Source of the DNA: Bacillota bacterium
Lineage (GTDB): Bacteria > Bacillota > Sulfobacillia > JABLXB01
Assembly: GCA_013178305.1 (NCBI GenBank)
Contig: JABLXB010000002.1
Span: 372,001-436,000, forward strand
Length of the DNA stretch: 64,000 bases
Direction of reading: 5' to 3'
This document shows positions 23,456 through 31,999 of this stretch, piece by piece; the stretch's first letter is position 1, and each line of letters begins with the position of its first letter. Under the pieces are notes generated by a model, which searched no databases, was not told where the DNA came from, and worked only from the letters and a program-made list of their open reading frames with translations. The position numbers and the translations under genes are program-made.

Positions 23456-24589
23456 TCATACACCGATGAGATTCTCCACAGGGATGTACTTCTCTCCCAG
23501 GCCGAAGTGCGCGGGTCCGAGCACTGCAAGCGCCGCCTCCGTCCTGAACGCCTGGTTCGGCGAGGCCACGACGCCCACGCGCTGGCCTTCCTTCAAGGTT
23601 GAATTGTTGGTCGGCAGGCCGTCTTCGTACAGGATCGTAATGATGTCAGGGCTCGTGGCGAGCAGCCTGTCGTCGACCCAGAGGCCGTGGTTCTCGTTCT
23701 TGTACCACACCCTGCAGCGCTTGCCGATGTAACGACCGGTCCCCTCGATGTGGGTTTCCCCGTACATGTAGCCATCCCGGCTCTCCCAGGTCATCGACTT
23801 GACGACCCCGGCGAAAACCGCCCAGCCGCCCAGGAATGAAGCGGCCGCTTCCACCGGGTCCTTGCCGGCGTTCCGCGCCTCACGGATAGACTTCCCCAAC
23901 CGCCCTGCGCGCGTAAACGTGCCAGGTGCAAGGCTCTTCCTGGAGTCGGCCTTCGTGAGCAGCACCCCGGCGTGGCCGCACAGCGTAGTGCTCTCAGGCG
24001 CCTTGGTGACGGTGCTGACCATCTTGCCCAGCGCCTCGGCGCCTTCGACCGTGGGGCTGTCCACTATGTATACCTTGTTCCCCCACTGGTCGCACACGGC
24101 GATGGGAACAAGGCGCGCGCCGTCAATCGCCGGTTTTATCTGCACGATCTCTGGTACAGCCCTTCCGGCGTAATCACCGTCAACGCAGGTCACGCCGAGC
24201 CTTGCCGCGGCGTCAACGACGGCGGTGCTGTTCGACCCACCCATTTCGAGCGCCACCACCCCGTCGATTTTCGTCCCGGTGAGCTCCTCGAGCATTCTGG
24301 CCGCCTGCACGAGCGGGGTCGGAAACACCTTGTCCCTGAACTTGAGGAACTCGCCCGCCCGCGACTTACCGACCGGCGCGATCGACCCCATGTACCAGAT
24401 GCACGCCGTGTGGCTGTCCTCGGGAAGAGAGTCCACGTCATCCCATCCCAGGGTGAGGCCGTCGTCCAGGGACTTCCTCAATATCGACAACCCGAGTTCG
24501 GGCCGCCCGCCGCCGCCGGTGCCGAGGATGCTCACGCCGTAGACGAAGTCCTCGACGTCTTCCCACGTCCTGAGCTGTACTCTGGCCAA
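23456..24589 (-). CDS. second DUF917 family protein
   Basis: A 377-residue DUF917 protein: GVSILGTGGGGRPELG near the N-terminus, LEMGGSNSTAVVDAAARLG and GDYAGRAVPEIVQI in the N-domain, and the beta-rich C-domain. It is more complete at the N-terminus than the protein encoded at 3957-5033. Start is TTG with AGGAGGG 7 nt upstream. It lies beside plsY without an evident functional link. Likely an amidohydrolase-associated or thiohydantoin-type enzyme; substrate unknown. Confidence 0.82.
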   Translation of the reverse strand: MARVQLRTWEDVEDFVYGVSILGTGGGGRPELGLSILRKSLDDGLTLGWDDVDSLPEDSHTACIWYMGSIAPVGKSRAGEFLKFRDKVFPTPLVQAARMLEELTGTKIDGVVALEMGGSNSTAVVDAAARLGVTCVDGDYAGRAVPEIVQIKPAIDGARLVPIAVCDQWGNKVYIVDSPTVEGAEALGKMVSTVTKAPESTTLCGHAGVLLTKADSRKSLAPGTFTRAGRLGKSIREARNAGKDPVEAAASFLGGWAVFAGVVKSMTWESRDGYMYGETHIEGTGRYIGKRCRVWYKNENHGLWVDDRLLATSPDIITILYEDGLPTNNSTLKEGQRVGVVASPNQAFRTEAALAVLGPAHFGLGEKYIPVENLIGV

Positions 24590-24607
24590 ATCTATTCCCT
24601 CCTGAAT

Positions 24608-25267
24608 TTAACCGCGCGTTTGCCTTGTGCGCCACCACGGTTTGCAATCCGGAGCGAACTTCGCCGTGACCAGCGCCGCCACGGCCGCTGCGTACACGGT
24701 GGGGGTCCATCCCGCGACCGGACCGCTGGATACCGCAAGACCCAGCACTGCACGCACCGCCGGGAACGCCATCATTGCAGCCAGTAACCAGTATCCGCCG
24801 ACAGTGCCCGAGTATACGTCCCACGCTGCCAGGGACGCGCCCCCAACCAGCGCGGCCAGCACGGTGAGCGCCGGCAGCGACATGGATAAATACGCCCCGG
24901 CGCTGGTGGCAATACCCTTCCCACCTCGCCACCGGCCGAACAGCGGCCAGTTGTGCCCCGCGACGGCCATGACTCCCGCCAGGTATTGTCCGGAGGGCGC
25001 CGCTGCCACCGGCGTCTCCACGAGCGTGGTCCAAAACCACGCTCCCAGCCTCACAGCCAGGTATCCCTTAAGGACGTCGGCCGCGGCGGTCAGCACACCC
25101 GCGACAACGCCCACATTGCGCAGGACGTTCATGGCCCCCGGGTTACCGCTGCCCACCGAGCGGGGGTCGGATCGTCCAACTACGGCGGAGACGATGAGCG
25201 CCGAAGGGACCGATCCGATTGCGTATCCGGTAACCGCGACCAGTAGAGCCCCGGCAACTCCGTCCAC
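24608..25267 (-). CDS. plsY: glycerol-3-phosphate acyltransferase PlsY
   Basis: A 219-residue integral membrane enzyme that acylates glycerol-3-phosphate from acyl-phosphate, the first step of phospholipid synthesis. Family motifs are present: GSVPSALIVS, VGSGNPGAMNVLRNVG and AGHNWPLFGRWRGGKGIAT. About six transmembrane helices. It stands alone between the DUF917 gene and the DUF948-like gene, a common situation for plsY. Confidence 0.92.
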   Translation of the reverse strand: MDGVAGALLVAVTGYAIGSVPSALIVSAVVGRSDPRSVGSGNPGAMNVLRNVGVVAGVLTAAADVLKGYLAVRLGAWFWTTLVETPVAAAPSGQYLAGVMAVAGHNWPLFGRWRGGKGIATSAGAYLSMSLPALTVLAALVGGASLAAWDVYSGTVGGYWLLAAMMAFPAVRAVLGLAVSSGPVAGWTPTVYAAAVAALVTAKFAPDCKPWWRTRQTRG

Positions 25268-25368
25268 GGTTACTCCTCCGAGCTTTGCCGTTTCCGAACC
25301 AGCCTCTCCAGCGAACGCTGTTCCCGCGGGAAAAGGGAGAGCCAGAGGGACTCGACCCCGGACTCTCC

Positions 25369-25776
25369 CTACTTCGCGACTGCCTGGCCTTCACCCCGTG
25401 TTGCGCCCTGTTTCGATCGCCCCGAGAACGGCTTGAGTATCGACTGCGCCAGGTTCAACCCCATCACGATACTCGAGACCATACTCGACAACCTGCTGCG
25501 GCCAGACAGCCTCCCCAGGATCGACGCGAACGCCATCTTCTCAACCACCTGCGCGCCGGTGTGGATCATCCCGCGCGCTTCCGAGGCGACCCCGCGGAAT
25601 TCCCTGAGGGTCGACAGCACCTCGTCTTCCGCCCGCGCCGCCAGGGTCGAGAGTCGGGCTTCCATTCGCTGGATCGACTGCCTCATTCCCGACAGCATCA
25701 CAAGGATCAGGATGAGGGTCAGCGTGTTCAAGGCGATGCAGATCGCAGCCATCAGCACCATTGAATCCGCGGACAT
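25369..25776 (-). CDS. DUF948-like membrane protein
   Basis: A 135-residue protein with one N-terminal transmembrane helix (LMAAICIALNTLTLILILVM) and a long amphipathic helix, as in the DUF948 proteins of Firmicutes. Its ATG overlaps the stop of the YtxH gene (TGATG), so the pair is co-translated. Function unknown; envelope or general-stress associated in Bacillus. Confidence 0.7.
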   Translation of the reverse strand: MSADSMVLMAAICIALNTLTLILILVMLSGMRQSIQRMEARLSTLAARAEDEVLSTLREFRGVASEARGMIHTGAQVVEKMAFASILGRLSGRSRLSSMVSSIVMGLNLAQSILKPFSGRSKQGATRGEGQAVAK

Positions 25777-26063
25777 CAGCCTACACCCGGAGATTCCCTC
25801 TCTACCTGGTCAAGGGCGTCGCAGACTTCCTTGGTCATTGGCAGGCGCTCCCTGAGCCTGGTGAATATCTCCCTGGTCTTGCCGCGGACTGCCTCGGTCA
25901 CCTCATCCTTGCGTTCCCTGATGTCACCCGCGAGTTCCTTGCCCTTCTTCACTATGCTCTCACGGGTCTCCTGGCCCGACGCCGGCGCGAAAAGCACTCC
26001 GGCGGCGAAGCCGATGATGCCGCCAAGCAACATCCCTACGAGGAAATCCCCTCTGTCGTCCAT
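25776..26063 (-). CDS. YtxH-like protein
   Basis: A 95-residue protein with the YtxH signature: an N-terminal Gly-rich membrane helix (FLVGMLLGGIIGFAAGVLFA) ending in APASGQETRE, then a charged helix. AGGAGGGAG precedes the ATG. YtxH proteins are general-stress membrane proteins of Firmicutes. Confidence 0.82.
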   Translation of the reverse strand: MDDRGDFLVGMLLGGIIGFAAGVLFAPASGQETRESIVKKGKELAGDIRERKDEVTEAVRGKTREIFTRLRERLPMTKEVCDALDQVERESPGVG

Positions 26064-26238
26064 GGTCTCCCTCCTCTTTTGGTTATTAGTGGCCCTGCAC
26101 TATCATTTCACCCCGATTACGGCAAATCCTACCGCCCACAAGGTCAAGCACTCCTTTACTACTACCCGACGCGCAGTTCATATACCTCTGGTAGGCTGAT
26201 TAGTAGTAACCGACTCCGGAGGTGACTCTTTCATCACT

Positions 26239-27465
26239 ATGCATACCTGCGACGTCCTCATTCTCTCGGCCAGCTACGGCGCCGGTCATAACCAGGTCTC
26301 CGCGGCCCTGAAGACTGCGCTGACCGGCCGGAGACCGGAGCTCAGGGTCGAGATACGGGATTTCATGGACATAACGCTCCCACGCGCCAATCGCATAACG
26401 CAGGTAGGTTACGTCCAGATGGTCCGGCGGTTTCCTGCAGGTTACAGGTGGTTTTACGAATCGACCAGCTCCATCCACCCCGGTTCAGGCGCGCAGATGA
26501 TACTCAACAGGCTCGGGCGTGACCGATTCCTCGGATTCATCCGGAGGACCTCGCCCGGGCTTATCGTGTGCACGTTCCCCATCCCCGCGGGGATGCTATC
26601 CTCGCTGAGGCTACAGGGAGTGCATCTCCCGCCGTGGGTGACGGTTGTCACCGACGTTGTCGTGCACAGCCAGTGGCTCAACCCGGGCACCGAGGCATAC
26701 GTCGTCCCCGACGAGTCACTCGTCGCGGCCCTGGCGGCCCGCGGAATCCCCGCGCACCGCATACACCCGTTCGGGATCCCATTGAGGCCCGGGTTCGCCG
26801 GCCTGCCCGGGTGGCGTGGAGATTCCCAGGCAGGCGATGACGCTCCTCCGGAACAGCCCCGCTTCACCGCGCTCGTCATGGGTGGCGCCCTGGGCGTGCT
26901 TGACGCAGCCCCATCCATATGCGATGCCCTGCTCGACCTCGGGTCCGACATCAAGGTCATCGCCGTGGCGGGACGCAACCAGATTTTGCGGAGGCGTCTC
27001 GCGCACCTGAGCGAACGATCTCGCGGGGCGCTGGAGGTACACGGATACGTGGAGAACGTCCCCGACCTGATGAGGTCCTCGCACGTGCTCATATCGAAAG
27101 CGGGCGGCGTCACTGTGTACGAGGCGCTCGCAATGGGGCTCCCGATGCTGATATTCCGCCCGATACCCGGGCAGGAAGAGGGGAACACCCGGTTCCTCTC
27201 GAGGACCGGCGCAGGTCAGGCGTTCACGCGGATAAGCGACCTCGTCCATGCCGTGCGTGGACTCATGGTGAATCCGGCGCGCCGCCAATCGATGCGCGCC
27301 GCCGCCCTGGCCTACGGCAGGCCGCACGCCGCCGAACGCACCGCCGAGTTGCTGCTCAGCCTGGTGAAGGACGGTGGCGCGCGATCCACGAGGCCGGCTG
27401 CGGCGTCCTCCTCGTATGCTGCGTTGGACGCCCCTGGTGAAGCGCGATGGAACCAGTCACTGTAG
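26239..27465 (+). CDS. MGDG-synthase-type glycosyltransferase (UgtP-like)
   Basis: A 408-residue GT28/MGDG-synthase-family enzyme that adds sugars to diacylglycerol at the inner membrane face. N-terminal LSASYGAGHNQVSAAL is the glycine loop of the family; HPFGIPLRPGF and SKAGGVTVYEALAMGLPML form the donor nucleotide-sugar site; GQEEGNTRFL follows. A GGAGGTG site lies about 13 nt from the ATG. It overlaps the following deacetylase gene by 19 nt, forming an envelope operon. Confidence 0.87.
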   Translation: MHTCDVLILSASYGAGHNQVSAALKTALTGRRPELRVEIRDFMDITLPRANRITQVGYVQMVRRFPAGYRWFYESTSSIHPGSGAQMILNRLGRDRFLGFIRRTSPGLIVCTFPIPAGMLSSLRLQGVHLPPWVTVVTDVVVHSQWLNPGTEAYVVPDESLVAALAARGIPAHRIHPFGIPLRPGFAGLPGWRGDSQAGDDAPPEQPRFTALVMGGALGVLDAAPSICDALLDLGSDIKVIAVAGRNQILRRRLAHLSERSRGALEVHGYVENVPDLMRSSHVLISKAGGVTVYEALAMGLPMLIFRPIPGQEEGNTRFLSRTGAGQAFTRISDLVHAVRGLMVNPARRQSMRAAALAYGRPHAAERTAELLLSLVKDGGARSTRPAAASSSYAALDAPGEARWNQSL

Positions 27466-28178
27466 AAGCGCAGGCCGCGCTGGTAGCTGCGATGGCGGCC
27501 ACGACCGTAGCGTACGCCGCCTACACAGTCGCGGCCGACGCGTGGGGGCGGCGCGGCGCTACCGGCGTAGTGCGCTGCGGACCCGCGGTCCCGAAGGTGG
27601 CGATCACATTCGACGACGGCCCGAGCCCGCACTACACGCCCGCGCTCCTCGAGTTGCTCGACCAAACCGGAGCCAAAGCCTCGTTCTTCCTCACCGGTCG
27701 CGCCGCCGCTGCACATCCCTCGATCGTGCGACGGATCGCCGCCTCCGGCCACACCGTTGGCGTGCACACGTGGCGCCACAGACACGCGTGGCTGACCGCC
27801 CCCTGGGAGGTAGGCCGTGACCTGACGCGTTGCGCGGCTGTCGTCGGAAGCCTTACCGGGCAGGTACCCCGCTGGTTCAGGCCGCCGTGGGGTACGTTCA
27901 ACCTGGCGACGCTGACCTGCCCAGGCCGGCTGGGACAGCGTATCGTGTTGTGGTCGGTGAACTCCGAAGACTGGCGGTATGACGCGACACCCGGCCATAT
28001 TTGCGAGCAGGTCGGCGCCGGCCTTGGACAGGGGGCCATCGTGCTCATGCATGACGGCTGCCCCAGGCCCGGGGCAGGTGACCGCATGCTTGCGGCGCTC
28101 CCGAGGGTAATCGAACAGTGTTCACGGGCTGGTCTGCAGCCTGTCACCCTGGACGAGATGTTCGAGGGGGAAGCCTGA
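27447..28178 (+). CDS. polysaccharide deacetylase (NodB-type)
   Basis: A 243-residue carbohydrate esterase 4 protein with an N-terminal membrane anchor (VAAMAATTVAYAAYTVAA). Motifs: AITFDDGPSP (catalytic Asp and metal Asp), HTVGVHTWRHRH (metal His pair), RWFRPPWGTFN and VLMHDGCP. It would de-N-acetylate peptidoglycan or another surface glycan outside the membrane. Overlaps its upstream neighbour and is followed after one base by the YkoP-like gene. Confidence 0.92.
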   Translation: MEPVTVEAQAALVAAMAATTVAYAAYTVAADAWGRRGATGVVRCGPAVPKVAITFDDGPSPHYTPALLELLDQTGAKASFFLTGRAAAAHPSIVRRIAASGHTVGVHTWRHRHAWLTAPWEVGRDLTRCAAVVGSLTGQVPRWFRPPWGTFNLATLTCPGRLGQRIVLWSVNSEDWRYDATPGHICEQVGAGLGQGAIVLMHDGCPRPGAGDRMLAALPRVIEQCSRAGLQPVTLDEMFEGEA

Positions 28179-28179
28179 C

Positions 28180-28788
28180 GTGACGCGCCTGTCCGCCGTA
28201 ATCGTGCAACTCGTTGACGCCCTCTTCACACTCGTCAGCCGCTGCCGGCTCGTGGACCCGTCGGGCGCGGGGCTGCTACTCGTGAGCTATCACTCGTACA
28301 ATGGGCCTTCGTTCGTGATCCCCGACGGCACGGCAGTCGCGCGCGGGGCGCTCGTCGGCGAGTTGCACCTGGCCAGCCGCCGGATCGCGCGCTCTGCGAC
28401 GGCCGGGCTCCGGTCGGAGTGGGACCTTCTCCTCACGCTGCGCCGGGAGATCTGCGTCCTCGCCGGCCGCGCCGCGGCGGGGGACCCCTTACACCCCCCG
28501 GTTGTCGCGTTTTACGGAGTGACCACGCTGGGTGCGGGAGCGCAAAGGCTTGGTTTCCACTGCAGGCCAGTGCCCGCGAGCATGCGCAGCACGCTGATAC
28601 GCTGGTGGGAGACCAGGCTCGCCCGCGCGTATGCCGCGCCGTTTGCCCGTCCGCGGCGGGGACGCCCTCTCACAGAAGTCTGGCTCTCCGCGCGGGCTCT
28701 GGTGGGCCTGGCCGTAAGCCGGAGCGGCGCTCAGAAGACGAGCCCCGAGAACATGCCGAACGCCACTCCTATAAGCCTGTTGCATTGA
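28180..28788 (+). CDS. YkoP-like domain protein
   Basis: A 202-residue protein matching the YkoP domain that in Bacillus is found with polysaccharide deacetylases: GELHLASRRIARSA, LRREICVLAGR, and VVAFYGVTTLGAGAQRLGF. A GTG start follows the deacetylase stop directly. No catalytic residues are obvious; function presumably in the same glycan pathway. Confidence 0.72.
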   Translation: MTRLSAVIVQLVDALFTLVSRCRLVDPSGAGLLLVSYHSYNGPSFVIPDGTAVARGALVGELHLASRRIARSATAGLRSEWDLLLTLRREICVLAGRAAAGDPLHPPVVAFYGVTTLGAGAQRLGFHCRPVPASMRSTLIRWWETRLARAYAAPFARPRRGRPLTEVWLSARALVGLAVSRSGAQKTSPENMPNATPISLLH

Positions 28789-28794
28789 GGTCCT

Positions 28795-28810
28795 GGGCAC
28801 GTATCTTGCT
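28795..28810 (+). promoter_or_regulatory. sigma-54 promoter of the ornithine-cyclodeaminase-like gene
   Basis: GGGCACGTATCTTGCT: GG and GC dinucleotides are exactly 10 bp apart, matching the -24/-12 consensus TGGCAC-N5-TTGCT except for the first base. It lies about 135 bp before the ATG and closely resembles the site at 30275. Confidence 0.75.
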
Positions 28811-28944
28811 AAGTCTCAGGTCAGGAACGTACAACACTGGGAAGCCGCCCGCAGCCCGCTACGGCGTGCCCGGCGCTGTCACTCGCAGAGATGGCACGTG
28901 CTCCGCGTGCGGGCTTGAAGTGGCGTCCGCCGGAGGAATGGTGA

Positions 28945-29979
28945 ATGAAACCCGCAGAGGTACTGTTTCTATCGCAGGAGGACGTGATCGCCTCAGGGGC
29001 GCTGGACATGGGGCTGGCTATCCCCACGATGGAAGAGGTCTTCAGGCTACACCACGCGCGGGACTACGTCTTGCCACCCAAATGTGTTCTACGCTGGGGC
29101 GGGCACGAGAGCGAGATATCGCGCGGGCGCATAAACGCAATGCCTGGATGGATAGGCGGCGGCATCGCAGCGGTAGGCATCAAGTGGATAGCCAGCTCTC
29201 CAACGAACCCGTTCAAGCATCGCCTTCCCAGAGCTTCAGCCGTCATAGCCCTCAATGATCCGGAGACCCTGGTGCCCATCGCGATCATGGATGGCACGGT
29301 CATCAGCGCGTCGCGGACGGGCGCGAACACGGGCGTGGCCGCGAAATACCTGGCAAAGCCAGGATCAAGGGCACTCGGCTTGATAGGAGCTGGCGTGCAG
29401 AACAGGACGCAGCTCCTTGCTCTCAAACACGTGCTATGCTCCCTCAGGGATATCCGCGTCTACGATGTCGACCCGGCCAGGGCGTGGGCATTTGCCCGGG
29501 AAATGGGACCGGGGATCGAGGAGGAGATACGGGTTGTGCAGTCCGCTGGCGAGGCGGTGGCCGGAGCCGACGTGTGGGTGACGGCCACCGTTACGCACGA
29601 GCCGGTAATCAAGGCGGACTGGTTGGAACCCGGGGTGTTCTATTCCCACGTAGGTAGCCATGAGTGCGAGTTCGCCGCCATTACGAGGTTTGACAAGCGC
29701 GTTGTCGATGATTGGGGGGAGATAAAGCACAGGGGTGTGGAAAGCCTGGCCATCATGTATCACGACGGCGTAATAGGCGACGACGCTATCCATGCCGAGC
29801 TGGGGCAAATCGTATCGGGAGAAAAGCCGGGAAGGGAGAGCCCCGGCGAGACCATATACTTCAACACCGTGGGCATGGGAATAGAAGACATCGCCCTGGC
29901 CGATGCCGTTTATAAGCGCGCGTTGCAGATGGGGCTCGGGCAGAAGCTCAGGCTGTGGGAGAAGCCTTTCGCACTGTAG
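28945..29979 (+). CDS. ornithine cyclodeaminase / mu-crystallin family enzyme
   Basis: A 344-residue NAD(P)-dependent enzyme of the OCD/mu-crystallin family, which includes ornithine cyclodeaminase, alanine dehydrogenase and imine reductases. SRTGANTGVAAKYLA is the substrate-binding signature, LGLIGAGVQNRTQLLAL the Rossmann loop; Lys in VGIKWI may bind substrate carboxylate. GGAGGAA precedes the ATG. It begins the sigma-54 island with the TAXI transporter and the opine-dehydrogenase-like enzyme, so it probably degrades an imported amino-acid derivative; the exact substrate is unknown. Confidence 0.88.
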   Translation: MKPAEVLFLSQEDVIASGALDMGLAIPTMEEVFRLHHARDYVLPPKCVLRWGGHESEISRGRINAMPGWIGGGIAAVGIKWIASSPTNPFKHRLPRASAVIALNDPETLVPIAIMDGTVISASRTGANTGVAAKYLAKPGSRALGLIGAGVQNRTQLLALKHVLCSLRDIRVYDVDPARAWAFAREMGPGIEEEIRVVQSAGEAVAGADVWVTATVTHEPVIKADWLEPGVFYSHVGSHECEFAAITRFDKRVVDDWGEIKHRGVESLAIMYHDGVIGDDAIHAELGQIVSGEKPGRESPGETIYFNTVGMGIEDIALADAVYKRALQMGLGQKLRLWEKPFAL

Positions 29980-30012
29980 TAGTCGCCTTCGACCTCTCCA
30001 CAAGCGTTCGAA

Positions 30013-30158
30013 AGAACGGCACAGTTTGCCGGACCGGCACATTGTGCCGTTCTGTGCGTGAGTACAGGGGAAATGCCACGTTACGCTGCGCTTGTCCCGT
30101 CCCGGCTGCGGGACGGCCCCCTGGCGGTTCTCAGTGCGCCGGCACTACATGCCGGTGC
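30013..30158. promoter_or_regulatory. nested inverted repeats, candidate upstream activator sites
   Basis: AGAACGGCACA (30013-30023) pairs with TGTGCCGTTCT (30043-30053), and between them lies TGCCGG-A-CCGGCA (30027-30039). A second palindrome, GCGCCGGCA-N5-TGCCGGTGC, occupies 30136-30158. Both contain TGCCGG half-sites and sit about 120-260 bp upstream of the sigma-54 promoter, where activator proteins usually bind. The first could also act as the terminator of the preceding gene. Confidence 0.5.
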
Positions 30159-30274
30159 GAGCAGTGGCCCCGTCGGGCCGTGTCCCCCCCGAAAGCGCCG
30201 CGCAACGCTGTGGATAGCCTGGCCAAACCGGCCATCCCGGCGCCGACGACCCCGCAGCCCGCCCTGCCTGCTCA

Positions 30275-30290
30275 TGGCACGTTTCTTGCT
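30275..30290 (+). promoter_or_regulatory. sigma-54 promoter of the TAXI-TRAP operon
   Basis: TGGCACGTTTCTTGCT is a perfect -24/-12 element (GG-N10-GC), 50 bp before the GTG of the TAXI gene. A sigma-54 activator with the GAFTGA motif is encoded 7 kb downstream in the same island. Confidence 0.85.
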
Positions 30291-30339
30291 CAGGTCCTCG
30301 GAAAGCAGCACTACAACCATCGGTTCAGGAGGGGTCAAA

Positions 30340-31395
30340 GTGAAGCGCGTGAGAATCGGCATGAAGCGCCTGAGAAAGGTGGCCTGCACGCTCGCCGTGT
30401 TCGTTCTGGCAGTAGCCGTGCTGGCCGGCTGCACGACGGGAGGCTCCACGGGTGGTGGCGCGGCGAAGCCCCCCGCCGGCGGGGAGCAGCCCAAGCCCGC
30501 GCCGGAGGCAGGGAAGAAGAAGCTGTCCATGGCCACCGGCGGCGTAACCGGAACGTACTACCCGATCGGCGCCGCCATCGCCAAAGTCATCTCCACCAAG
30601 GTCCCCGGTTTGGAAGTCACAGCGGAAGCGACTGGCGCCTCGGTCGCGAACCTCAAGATGATGAGGTCCGGTGACGTGGACCTGATTCTGTCGGCCTCCA
30701 ACACGGCGTTCGGCGCGTTCAAGGGCGAGAAGCCCTTCGATGACGGAGCAGTCAAGAACATGCGCGCGATCATGGCGCTGTACCCTGAGGTTTTCCAGTT
30801 CGTCACCAGGAAAGACTCGGGTATCAAGTCTATCGCTGACCTCAAGGGCAAGAAGATCGTCGTCGGCGCGCCCGGCAGTGGCACCGAGCGAACCGCGCAG
30901 ATGATCCTGGCGGCCTACGGGCTCAGCTATAACGATATCAAGCCCGAGTTCCTCAGCTTCGGAGAGGGCATAACCGCGATGAAAGACAAACTCGCCGACG
31001 TTGTGGTCATCGGGGCCGGCATCCCGACGTCTGCCGTAGTGGACGCGTCGAGCTCACTCCCGATCAACCTGATCGAACTCGACCAGGCGAAGCTGGCCGA
31101 TCTGTTCAAGAAGGAAGTGTACCTGACGGGAGTGACGATACCGGCGGGCACCTACAAGGGCATTGACAGGGACGTCTTCTCCGCCGCGAGCCCCGCGCTC
31201 CTGCTGGTCCGCGAGAACATGGATGAGGAAACGGTTTACAGGATCACGAAGGCCATCTTCGAGAACATCCAGGCAATCGCCGAGGCCCACGTCCAGGGCA
31301 AGACCATAACCCTGGAGAACGCCGTCAAGGGCGTCTCGATCGAGTTCCACCCGGGGGCGAGGAAGTATCTGCAAGAAAAGGGCGTGCTCAAGTAG
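30340..31395 (+). CDS. TAXI-family TRAP solute-binding lipoprotein
   Basis: A 351-residue protein. Signal peptide with lipobox VAVLAGC, a Gly/Pro linker, then the TAXI domain: SMATGGVTGTYYPIGAAIAK, ATGASVANLKMMRSGDVDLIL, ALYPEVFQFVTRK and VVIGAGIPTSAV. It captures substrate (often glutamate-like or other carboxylates) outside the membrane for the TRAP permease encoded downstream. A GTG start with AGGAGGGG 5 nt upstream was chosen; open frame extends upstream without coding character. Confidence 0.92.
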   Translation: MKRVRIGMKRLRKVACTLAVFVLAVAVLAGCTTGGSTGGGAAKPPAGGEQPKPAPEAGKKKLSMATGGVTGTYYPIGAAIAKVISTKVPGLEVTAEATGASVANLKMMRSGDVDLILSASNTAFGAFKGEKPFDDGAVKNMRAIMALYPEVFQFVTRKDSGIKSIADLKGKKIVVGAPGSGTERTAQMILAAYGLSYNDIKPEFLSFGEGITAMKDKLADVVVIGAGIPTSAVVDASSSLPINLIELDQAKLADLFKKEVYLTGVTIPAGTYKGIDRDVFSAASPALLLVRENMDEETVYRITKAIFENIQAIAEAHVQGKTITLENAVKGVSIEFHPGARKYLQEKGVLK

Positions 31396-31456
31396 GCAAC
31401 TCCATCGAGAAGGAGCGGCGCCGGCTCCGGGACACCGGCCGGCGCCGGCCCGGCGA

Positions 31457-31999
31457 ATGCGGACCTGCGTGCTGGCGCTGGTAGTGATGCTCGTCCTGGC
31501 CGCCTGCCTGTTTCTGTGCTGGCGTACGCCGTTTCTCTGCGTGGTGAACGCCGGTTCCGGCGAGACGCTGTTTCAGGGACCCGTGACCCCCGGGTATAAG
31601 CTATCCACCCACATCATTCATTCGGTCCAACTGACTCCCGTCACGGAGTATTTCGAGGTCGATCCGGACGGGTGGATCGTGGCGACCGGTATGGACCACG
31701 CCGACCTTGGATGGGGGTTGCCGTCAACGGTGGAAGGGAGCGTGGAGATACGTGGCGGTACAGTACGGGTTCGCGGCCAGGTGGTGCGCCTCCGCGAACT
31801 CCGGTTCAGGGTCAGCTACATCAACCGGCCCAGGCTGATCCTCGTAACCGACCGGCGATACATCCTGCTGGCGAATCTCGTTCCCGACGGGGCGGCTGTG
31901 ATCGTCCGCGTCGAGAACAGGCCTCGCTACGCACGCTATTTTGGAGGTGCGAACGGTGTTACGATTCCTGCGGAAGACGGAGCCCCGTCAGGGAGATGA
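31457..31999 (+). CDS. DUF1850 protein of the TAXI-TRAP operon
   Basis: A 180-residue protein with an N-terminal membrane helix or signal anchor (ALVVMLVLAACLFLCW), then a beta-rich domain with FLCVVNAGSGETLFQGPVTP and IIHSVQLTPVTEYFEV typical of DUF1850, a family found almost only between TAXI and fused TRAP permease genes. Overlaps the permease gene by 44 nt. Probable transporter accessory subunit. Confidence 0.85.
   Translation: MRTCVLALVVMLVLAACLFLCWRTPFLCVVNAGSGETLFQGPVTPGYKLSTHIIHSVQLTPVTEYFEVDPDGWIVATGMDHADLGWGLPSTVEGSVEIRGGTVRVRGQVVRLRELRFRVSYINRPRLILVTDRRYILLANLVPDGAAVIVRVENRPRYARYFGGANGVTIPAEDGAPSGR

Noticed and set aside
28892-28908. A third sigma-54 site (TGGCACGTGCTCCGCG)
   Set aside because: GG-N10-GC spacing is right but the -12 box is CCGC rather than TTGC; the site at 28795 is far better.
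30013-30053. Simple rho-independent terminator of the OCD-like gene
   Set aside because: The nested palindromes are possible as a terminator but there is no T-tract, and shared TGCCGG half-sites with 30136-30158 favour protein binding.
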